Shown piece after piece: positions 7,223 through 12,186 of a DNA stretch of 12,186 bases. The position numbers and the translations under genes are program-made. The notes beneath the pieces are model-generated. The model ran no database searches. It was not told where the DNA came from and saw only the letters and a list, made by a program, of their open reading frames with translations. Position 1 is the first letter of the stretch; each line of letters opens with the position of its first letter. This stretch comes from DASVXQ01 sp040414855 (lineage in GTDB: Bacteria > Actinomycetota > CALGFH01): NCBI GenBank assembly GCA_040414855.1, contig JBEDUQ010000315.1, forward strand, positions 1 through 12,186. Direction: 5' to 3'.

Positions 7223-9016
7223 GTGGCCCTGCGCGTGGCCAACTGCTCCGGGTTCTACGGCGACCGGCTGAGCGCGCCGCGCGAGCTGCTCGAGGGCGGG
7301 GAGATCGACGTGCTCACCGGCGACTACCTCGCCGAGCTGACCATGCTGCTGTTGTGGCGGGCGCGCTCGAAGGATCCCGACGCCGGCTACGCCACCACCT
7401 TCCTGCGACAGATGGAGGACGTGCTCGGGCTCGCGCTCGACCGCGGCGTCAAGGTGGTCGCCAACGCCGGCGGGCTGAACCCGGCCGGGCTCGCCGCCGC
7501 ACTGCGGTCGCTCGCCGGGAGGCTCGGCCTGGGGCCGCGGATCGCCCACGTCGAGGGCGACGACCTGCTGCCTCGGCTGGCCGAGCTGAAGGAGCTGCTG
7601 CCGGACGGGGTCGAGCCGGTCACCGCCAACGCCTACCTCGGCGGCTCGGGGATCGCCGCCGCGCTGGGCGCCGGCGCCGACGTGGTGGTGTGCGGGCGGG
7701 TCGCCGACGCCTCGCTGGTGAGCGGCGCGGCCGCGTGGCGCTTCGGCTGGTCGCCCGGCGACTGGGACCGGCTGGCCGGCGCCGTGGTCGCCGGGCACGT
7801 GCTGGAGTGCGGCACCCAGGCGACCGGCGGCAACTACGCGTTCTTCCGCGAGCTGCCGGACCCTTCGGCGCCGCCCGGCTTCCCGATCGCCGAGATCGAC
7901 CAGGACGGCAGCGCGGTGATCACCAAGCACCCGGGGACCGGCGGGCTGGTCTCGGTCGGCACCGTGACCGCGCAGCTGCTCTACGAGATCGGCGATCCCG
8001 CCTACGCCAACCCCGACGTGGTCGCCCGCTTCGACACCGTGACGGTCGAGCCGGCCGGGCCGGACCGCGTGCGGCTGTCCGGGACCCGTGGCGAGCCGGC
8101 GCCGGAGCTGGCCAAGGTCGCGGTCAACTGGCTCGGCGGCTTCCGCAACACCATGACCCTGGTGCTGACCGGGCTCGACGTCGAGGCCAAGGCGGCCGCC
8201 GCCGAGGCCGCGCTGCTGCGGAGGCTCGGCGGCCGCGACCGCTTCGCCGAGGTCGACGTGCGCCTGGTCGGCCGGCCGCTGCTGGACGCCGACCGCCAGG
8301 ACCAGTCCGTCGCCGAGCTGCGGGTGACCGTCAAGGACCCCGACCCGGCCAAGGTCGGGCGGGCGTTCTCGAACGCGGTGGTCGAGCTGGCGCTGTCGAG
8401 CTACCCCGGCTGCTACCCGACCACCCCGCCGGGCGAGGCGTCGCCCTACGGCGTCTACTCGGCGGTGTTCGTGCCGGCGGAATCGGTCGAGCAGGTGGTG
8501 GTCACCCCCGAAGGCGAGCGCGTGGCGGTCCCGGCGGTCATTGGGGGAGCCGGGGACCAGGCTCAGCGGCCGGAGCCGCTCGGGGGAGCCGGGGACCCGG
8601 ATCAGCGGCCGGAGCCGCGGCCGGACCCGCCTTTGCGCGCGACCCCGCCGCCGCCCGCCGGACCGACCCGGCGCGTGCCGCTGGGGGTCGCGTTCGGGGC
8701 ACGGTCGGGGGACAAGGGCGGCGACGCCAACGTGGGCGTCTGGGCGCGGAGCCCGGAGGGGTACGCCTGGCTCGCCGCCAACCTCGACCTGGAGCGGTTC
8801 AGGCGGCTGCTGCCGGAGGCGGCGGCGCTCCAGGTCCGGCGCTACGAGCTGCCGAACCTGCTGTCGCTCAACTTCGTGGTCGAAGGGCTGCTCGGCGAGG
8901 GCGTCTCCTCGTCGGTCCGCTTCGACCCGCAGGCAAAGGGGCTGGGGGAGTACCTGCGCTCGAGGACCGTCGAGCTTCCCGTCGAGCTGATCGACCGCGA
9001 CCCGGAGAGGGGCTGA
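7223..9016 (+). CDS. atuA: AtuA family protein (acyclic terpene utilisation, DUF1446)
   Basis: This 597-residue protein is named by homology to AtuA, encoded in the Pseudomonas citronellol/geraniol operon atuABCDEFGH; no biochemical activity is established for the family that I know of. The large N-terminal DUF1446 domain (about 4-435) shows NAGGLNPAG (81-89), HVEGDD, GRVADASL, ECGTQATGGN (195-204) and KHPGTGG (235-241). A proline-rich linker (about 441-485) leads to the small C-terminal AtuA-like domain (about 486-585) with its signature RSGDKGGDANVG (494-505). There is no signal peptide or membrane segment, so it should be cytoplasmic. The linker holds a 13-residue tandem repeat, an unusual feature. 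The GTG start is chosen because AAGGGA (7209-7214) lies 8 nt upstream and the product begins at the conserved RVANCSGFYGDR. It lies between the crotonase and acyl-CoA dehydrogenase genes in one transcript, which implies a role in the same acyl-CoA route. Confidence 0.93.
   Translation: MALRVANCSGFYGDRLSAPRELLEGGEIDVLTGDYLAELTMLLLWRARSKDPDAGYATTFLRQMEDVLGLALDRGVKVVANAGGLNPAGLAAALRSLAGRLGLGPRIAHVEGDDLLPRLAELKELLPDGVEPVTANAYLGGSGIAAALGAGADVVVCGRVADASLVSGAAAWRFGWSPGDWDRLAGAVVAGHVLECGTQATGGNYAFFRELPDPSAPPGFPIAEIDQDGSAVITKHPGTGGLVSVGTVTAQLLYEIGDPAYANPDVVARFDTVTVEPAGPDRVRLSGTRGEPAPELAKVAVNWLGGFRNTMTLVLTGLDVEAKAAAAEAALLRRLGGRDRFAEVDVRLVGRPLLDADRQDQSVAELRVTVKDPDPAKVGRAFSNAVVELALSSYPGCYPTTPPGEASPYGVYSAVFVPAESVEQVVVTPEGERVAVPAVIGGAGDQAQRPEPLGGAGDPDQRPEPRPDPPLRATPPPPAGPTRRVPLGVAFGARSGDKGGDANVGVWARSPEGYAWLAANLDLERFRRLLPEAAALQVRRYELPNLLSLNFVVEGLLGEGVSSSVRFDPQAKGLGEYLRSRTVELPVELIDRDPERG
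8543..8620 (+). repeat. Two-copy 39-bp tandem repeat inside the AtuA gene
   Basis: Unit 1 (8543-8581) and unit 2 (8582-8620) match at 35 of 39 bases; the first 37 bases differ at only two positions. The period is 13 codons, so the frame is kept, giving GGAGDQAQRPEPL followed by GGAGDPDQRPEPR. It lies in the low-complexity linker between the two AtuA domains. No third copy is seen on either side. Confidence 0.92.
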
Positions 9017-9017
9017 G

Positions 9018-10175
9018 ATGGACTTCGGAGAGACCAGCGAGCAGGCCATGCTGCGCGAGGCGGTCGGCAGGATCGCGTCCAAGTACGGCCACGACTACTT
9101 CAGCGCCAAGGTCAAGAGCGGCGGGCACAGCGACGAGCTGTGGCGGGACGTGGCCGCGGCCGGCTTCATCGGGGTGAGCCTCCCGGAGCGCTACGGCGGC
9201 GGGGGCATGGGCATCGCCGAGCTGGCGGTGGTCGCCGAGGAGCTGGCCACGCACGGCTGCCCGCTGATGCTGCTGATGGTCTCGCCCGCGATCTGCGGCA
9301 CGATCATCGCCCGGTTCGGCACGCCGGAGCAGCGCGACCGATGGCTGCCCGGGCTCGCCAGCGGCGAGCGCAAGATGGTGTTCGCGATCACCGAGCCCGA
9401 GGCCGGCTCCAACAGCCACCGGCTCTCCACCACCGCCACCCGCGAGGGCGACGGCTGGACCATCCGTGGCACCAAGCACTTCATCTCCGGCGTCGACGAG
9501 GCCGACAGCATCCTGGTGGTCACCCGCACCGGCACCGACCCGGCCAGCGGCCGCGGGCGTCTGTCGCTGTTCATCGTGGACACCGATGCCCCCGGCCTGA
9601 CCCGCAGCGTGATCCCGCTGGAGGTGGCCGCTCCCGAGAAGCAGTTCCTGCTGTTCTTCGACGGCGTCGCGGTCGGGCAGGACCGCCTGCTCGGCACCGA
9701 GGGCGACGGGCTGCGGCAGGTCTTCAACGGGCTCAACCCGGAGCGGATCATCGGCGCGGCCGGCTCCAACGGCATCGGACGGTACGCGCTCGCCAAGGCC
9801 GCCGCCTATGCCGGCCAGCGCAAGGTCTGGGACGCCCCGATCGGCGCCCACCAGGGGATCTCGCACCCGCTGGCGGCCGCCAAGATCGAGCTCGAGCTGG
9901 CGCGGCTGGCGACCCAGAAGGCGGCGTGGGCGCACGACCAGGCGCGGCCCGAGGCCGGCGAGGTCGCCAACATGGCCAAGTACGCGGCGGCCGAGGCGTC
10001 CCTGCACGCGCTGGACGCGGCCATACAGGCCCACGGCGGCAACGGCTTCGCGACCGAGTACGGGCTGGCGGACTTCTGGGGCATGGCCAGGGTCCTGCGG
10101 ACCGCGCCGGTGAGCCGTGAGATGATCCTGAACTTCGTGGCGGAGCGGAGCCTCGGGCTGCCACGCTCCTACTGA
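9018..10175 (+). CDS. Acyl-CoA dehydrogenase (FadE12-like)
   Basis: The 385-residue FAD flavoenzyme has the usual family length. It oxidises an acyl-CoA to the trans-2-enoyl-CoA and would supply the substrate of the carboxylase. Features are the N-terminal helical domain (1-115), the middle beta-domain FAD-binding motif AITEPEAGSNS (123-133, with Asn in place of the common Asp), GTKHFISG (151-158), and the C-terminal helices with QAHGGNGFATEY (337-348). The usual catalytic Glu near the C-terminus (the YEG motif) is replaced: the segment reads RTAPVSREMI (361-370). A Glu is present at the isovaleryl-/long-chain-dehydrogenase position, Glu242 in LNPERI. It starts at an ATG 1 nt after the AtuA stop, with GGAGAGG (9004-9010) upstream. 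It is the last of the five tightly packed genes. In isovaleryl-CoA versus citronellyl-CoA terms the substrate is undecided. Confidence 0.93.
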   Translation: MDFGETSEQAMLREAVGRIASKYGHDYFSAKVKSGGHSDELWRDVAAAGFIGVSLPERYGGGGMGIAELAVVAEELATHGCPLMLLMVSPAICGTIIARFGTPEQRDRWLPGLASGERKMVFAITEPEAGSNSHRLSTTATREGDGWTIRGTKHFISGVDEADSILVVTRTGTDPASGRGRLSLFIVDTDAPGLTRSVIPLEVAAPEKQFLLFFDGVAVGQDRLLGTEGDGLRQVFNGLNPERIIGAAGSNGIGRYALAKAAAYAGQRKVWDAPIGAHQGISHPLAAAKIELELARLATQKAAWAHDQARPEAGEVANMAKYAAAEASLHALDAAIQAHGGNGFATEYGLADFWGMARVLRTAPVSREMILNFVAERSLGLPRSY

Positions 10176-10183
10176 TCGATTTT

Positions 10184-10200
10184 GATTGACGTGATTGACG
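10184..10200 (+). repeat. Short tandem repeat GATTGACG in the spacer after the dehydrogenase gene
   Basis: Two copies of GATTGACG (10184-10191 and 10193-10200) sit one base apart (period 9) within an unusually AT-rich patch. It may be a regulator site or -35-like element (TTGACG) for the next gene, but no matching -10 was found, so a function is unproven. Confidence 0.5.
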
Positions 10201-10251
10201 ACGTGCGGGCGTGACCGTCCGGCACCATCGAGATGGCGAGGTCGGCCAGGG

Positions 10252-11919
10252 ATGAACGCGGAGCGGGATGCTGGCGCACCGGGAGCTGAGGACGCCCGGT
10301 TCGTGCCGATGGCGACGTCGATCCTCGACCAGCTGCTCGCGATGCATCCCGAGGCGGCCACCGAGCTCGGCGACCACCGCCTCGACGACCGGCTGCCCGA
10401 CGCCCGCCCCGAGGCGCTGGAGAGCGAGCGCCGCACGCTCGAGGCGGGCATTGTCGAGCTGGACGCGCTCGACCTCGACGCCCTGCTGCCCGACAACCGG
10501 GTGGACGCGGAGATCCTCCGCGCGGCGCTCGCCCGAGGGCTCTACGAGCTGGACGTGCTCCGCGAGCACGAGTGGAACCCACTGGTCGCCAACCCCGCCG
10601 GCGCGCTGTACACGCTGCTGGCGCGCGACTTCGCGCCGCTGGGCGAGCGGCTGCGGTCGCTGGCCGGCCGGCTCGCCGAGGTGCCGGCCTCGCTCGAGGT
10701 CGCCAGGCGGACGCTCCGCGCCATGCCGCGGGTGTACCTCGAGACCGCGATCGGCCAGTTCGGGGGCACCGCGGCGCTGATCACCCAGGAGGTCGACCGC
10801 GCGCTGGAGCGGGAGCCGGCCATGCGCGTCGAGGTCGACGCGGTGCGGGCGGCGGCGCTGGCGGCCGTCGAGGAGCACGGCCGCTGGCTCGCCGACCGGC
10901 TCGCGGGCCTGGAGGGGCCCGGCCCGGACCCCCGCATCGGGCCGGAGAAGTTCGCGCGCAAGCTGGCCTCGACCCTGGACGCGGCGGCCAGCTCCGACGA
11001 GATCCTGGCGCGCGCCGAGGCCGAGCTGGCCAGGGTCGAGGAGGACATCGAGGCGACCGCGGCGCGCCTGGACGGCGGCCGCGTCGGGCGCGAGAACGTG
11101 CGCCGCGTGCTCGACCGCCTCGCCGAGGACCGGCCCGACGACGCCACCATCCTCGACCTGTGCCGCCGCTCGCTGGAGGGAGCGACCGGGTTCGTGCGCG
11201 AGCACGACCTGGTCACCCTGTACGACGACCCCATCGAGATCATCGAGATGCCGGAGTTCAACCGTGGGGTCGCGTCGGCGTACTGCGACCCGCCGGGGCC
11301 GCTGGAGCTGGCGCCGCTGCCGACCTTCTTCGCGGTCTCTCCGACGCCGGCCGACTGGCCGCCCGAGCGGGTCGAGTCGTTCTACCGCGAGTACAACGCC
11401 CACATGATCCACAACCTGACCATCCACGAGGCCATGCCGGGCCACGCCCTCCAGCTCGCCCACGCCCGGCGCTTCAGCGCCCCGACCAAGGTGCGGGCCG
11501 CCCTGCTCAGCGGGCCGATGGTCGAGGGCTGGGCGGTCTACGCCGAGCGGGTCGCCGCCGACCAGGGCTACCGCGGCGACGTGCTGCGCATGCAGCAGCT
11601 CAAGATGCAGCTGCGGATGACCATCAACGCGATCCTCGACGCCCGCGTGCACGCCCACGGCATGACCGAGGACGAGGCGATGCGGCTGATGCTGGAGCGC
11701 GGCCACCAGGAGGAGGGCGAGGCCGCCGGCAAGTGGCGCCGGGCCCTGCTCAGCTCCACCCAGCTGTCGACCTACTTCGTCGGTTACATCGAGATGAGCG
11801 ACATCGCCGCCGACCTGGCCGCCGCCTCGCCGGGCATCCGCCCGCGTGCGCTGCACGACCAGATGCTCGCGCATGGCTCGCCGCCGCCGCGTCACCTGCG
11901 GCCGCTGGTCGGGCTCTAA
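10252..11919 (+). CDS. DUF885 family putative zinc metallopeptidase
   Basis: The product is 555 residues, typical for DUF885 proteins. The mark of the family is HEAMPGH (residues 392-398), an HExxxGH motif expected to bind zinc, followed by EGWAVYAE (425-432), which offers a third ligand. The N-terminal LAMHPEAATELGDHRLDD and PEFNRGVASAYCDPP segments are also family-typical. No signal peptide is visible, so a cytoplasmic peptidase or carboxypeptidase-like role is inferred; the substrate is unknown. The long middle region is helix-rich, with many Ala, Glu and Arg. I chose the ATG at 10252, which has GAGG (10238-10241) upstream. A TTG at 10195 would add 19 residues of arginine-rich, unconserved sequence. 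The 76-nt gap after the dehydrogenase is larger than any gap inside the operon, so the gene may be co-transcribed or have its own promoter. Confidence 0.88.
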   Translation: MNAERDAGAPGAEDARFVPMATSILDQLLAMHPEAATELGDHRLDDRLPDARPEALESERRTLEAGIVELDALDLDALLPDNRVDAEILRAALARGLYELDVLREHEWNPLVANPAGALYTLLARDFAPLGERLRSLAGRLAEVPASLEVARRTLRAMPRVYLETAIGQFGGTAALITQEVDRALEREPAMRVEVDAVRAAALAAVEEHGRWLADRLAGLEGPGPDPRIGPEKFARKLASTLDAAASSDEILARAEAELARVEEDIEATAARLDGGRVGRENVRRVLDRLAEDRPDDATILDLCRRSLEGATGFVREHDLVTLYDDPIEIIEMPEFNRGVASAYCDPPGPLELAPLPTFFAVSPTPADWPPERVESFYREYNAHMIHNLTIHEAMPGHALQLAHARRFSAPTKVRAALLSGPMVEGWAVYAERVAADQGYRGDVLRMQQLKMQLRMTINAILDARVHAHGMTEDEAMRLMLERGHQEEGEAAGKWRRALLSSTQLSTYFVGYIEMSDIAADLAAASPGIRPRALHDQMLAHGSPPPRHLRPLVGL

Positions 11920-11935
11920 CTCGGGCGGCGCGCGG

Positions 11936-11951
11936 GCCGGGGACGCCCGGC
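11936..11951. terminator. GC hairpin between convergent genes, possible bidirectional terminator
   Basis: A perfect 6-bp stem, GCCGGG/CCCGGC, with a 4-nt GACG loop lies in the 66-nt space between the DUF885 stop (11919) and the stop of the convergent transporter gene (11986). No T-tract follows on either side. Many actinobacterial terminators lack one, but chance hairpins are also common at this GC content. Confidence 0.35.
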
Positions 11952-11985
11952 GCCGGAACCCGCAAGCGCGGGGCTCAGCGGGCAG

Positions 11986-12186
11986 TTAGGCCCCGGCTCC
12001 CGGGATCGGGAACAGCAGCTTGCCGGTGGCGCGCTCGGCCGGCCATACCACCCTGGTCCCGCCGCCCTGCCACTGGAGCTCGGCGATCGGCAGCTTCGCG
12101 GTGTGCTGGGCGTCGAACTTGACCGGCCCGACCACGTAGGTCTTGTCGGTGCGGCCGATCGCCTGGTTGACCTTGCTCGCGTCGGT
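11986..12186 (-). CDS. ABC transporter substrate-binding protein, branched-chain amino acid (LivK-like) type, C-terminal fragment
   Basis: Only the last 66 residues and the TAA stop (11986-11988) are in the window; the gene starts beyond base 12186. The fragment contains VNQAIGRTDKTYVVGPVKFD, then LPIAELQWQGGTRVVWP and a C-terminal ATGKLLFPIPG. This pattern of a final beta strand, a QW motif and a short V-W-P tail is typical of the C-terminus of actinobacterial type-I periplasmic binding proteins annotated as branched-chain or other amino acid binders. The mature protein would be a lipoprotein or secreted receptor for an ABC importer, but the N-terminal signal cannot be seen. It is convergent with the DUF885 gene. 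The ligand cannot be decided from this fragment. Confidence 0.78.
   Translation of the reverse strand, partial: TDASKVNQAIGRTDKTYVVGPVKFDAQHTAKLPIAELQWQGGGTRVVWPAERATGKLLFPIPGAGA

Noticed and set aside
8543..8620. CRISPR-like or mobile repeat
   Set aside because: There are only two directly abutting copies with no spacers or terminal inverted repeats, and the period keeps the reading frame. A simple tandem duplication explains it.
7145..9082. Minus-strand open frame of 645 codons opposite AtuA
   Set aside because: The composition is low-complexity (Arg, Gly, Val, His, Gln) and no motifs are present. The plus-strand AtuA frame has clear domain signatures, so this is an antisense shadow.
10195..10251. 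Longer N-terminus for the DUF885 protein starting at TTG 10195
   Set aside because: The extra residues are Arg/Pro-rich, the start codon is rare and it lies inside the GATTGACG repeat. The ATG at 10252 fits better.
9748..11895. Minus-strand open frame of 715 codons opposite the dehydrogenase and DUF885 genes
   Set aside because: It spans two well-supported plus-strand genes and their spacer and has no recognisable domain; it is a GC-driven shadow.
10572..12122. Plus-strand open frame of 516 codons overlapping the DUF885 gene
   Set aside because: It is a frame-shifted reading of DUF885 that also runs across the convergent transporter gene. The product is Arg/Ala/Gly/Pro-rich and without motifs.

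Overview
This is a high-GC window (about 70% overall by eye, approaching 80% in the middle) with dense genes, G/C-rich third codon positions, GTG starts and stop/start overlaps. Together with the protein families present, this points to an actinomycetote, probably a soil-type or deep-branching lineage. The species cannot be named from the sequence.

Layout. (1) Positions 2-964, plus strand: the 3' part of a cobalamin-independent methionine synthase-like (MetE C-terminal/YxjG-type) zinc methyltransferase. (2) 961-1782, minus strand: an alpha/beta hydrolase of the non-heme chloroperoxidase/arylesterase type; its stop codon shares the palindromic CTAG with the stop of gene 1. (3) 1783-2068: noncoding. 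(4) 2069-2815, minus strand: a two-domain VOC (glyoxalase-fold) protein. (5) 2816-2945: a divergent regulatory region with a TTACC-N4-GGTAA inverted repeat 2 nt before the next start codon. (6) 2946-10175, plus strand: a compact five-gene operon encoding an acyl-CoA carboxylase carboxyltransferase (beta) subunit, a biotin carboxylase/biotin carrier (alpha) subunit, a crotonase-fold protein, an AtuA-family protein and an acyl-CoA dehydrogenase. Its junctions are a 4-nt overlap, an 8-nt overlap, a 2-nt gap and a 1-nt gap. (7) 10252-11919, plus strand: a DUF885 HExxxGH metallopeptidase-like protein, possibly the last gene of the same transcript. (8) 11986-12186, minus strand: the C-terminal end of a branched-chain-amino-acid-type ABC transporter substrate-binding protein, convergent with gene 7.

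How the genes fit together. The five-gene operon has the enzyme set for breaking down a 3-methyl-branched acyl-CoA: dehydrogenation to the 2-enoyl-CoA, biotin-dependent carboxylation of the gamma-methyl group, then hydration of the glutaconyl-CoA-type product. This logic is shared by leucine/isovalerate degradation (Liu/MCC) and acyclic terpene degradation (Atu/GCC). The AtuA homologue leans towards Atu-type gene content. The rest of the Atu set (two short-chain dehydrogenases and an acyl-CoA synthetase) and the HMG-CoA lyase of the Liu set are absent from the window. Several active-site features differ from textbook family members: the crotonase lacks one of the two catalytic glutamates, the dehydrogenase has its catalytic base in the isovaleryl-CoA-dehydrogenase-type position, and the carboxyltransferase differs from the usual MCC motif near the substrate pocket. 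The substrate is therefore open. From memory, the gene content also resembles the mycobacterial accA2-accD2-fadE12-echA7 neighbourhood; this was not verified here.

No RNA genes, insertion sequences, CRISPR arrays or phage genes were seen.
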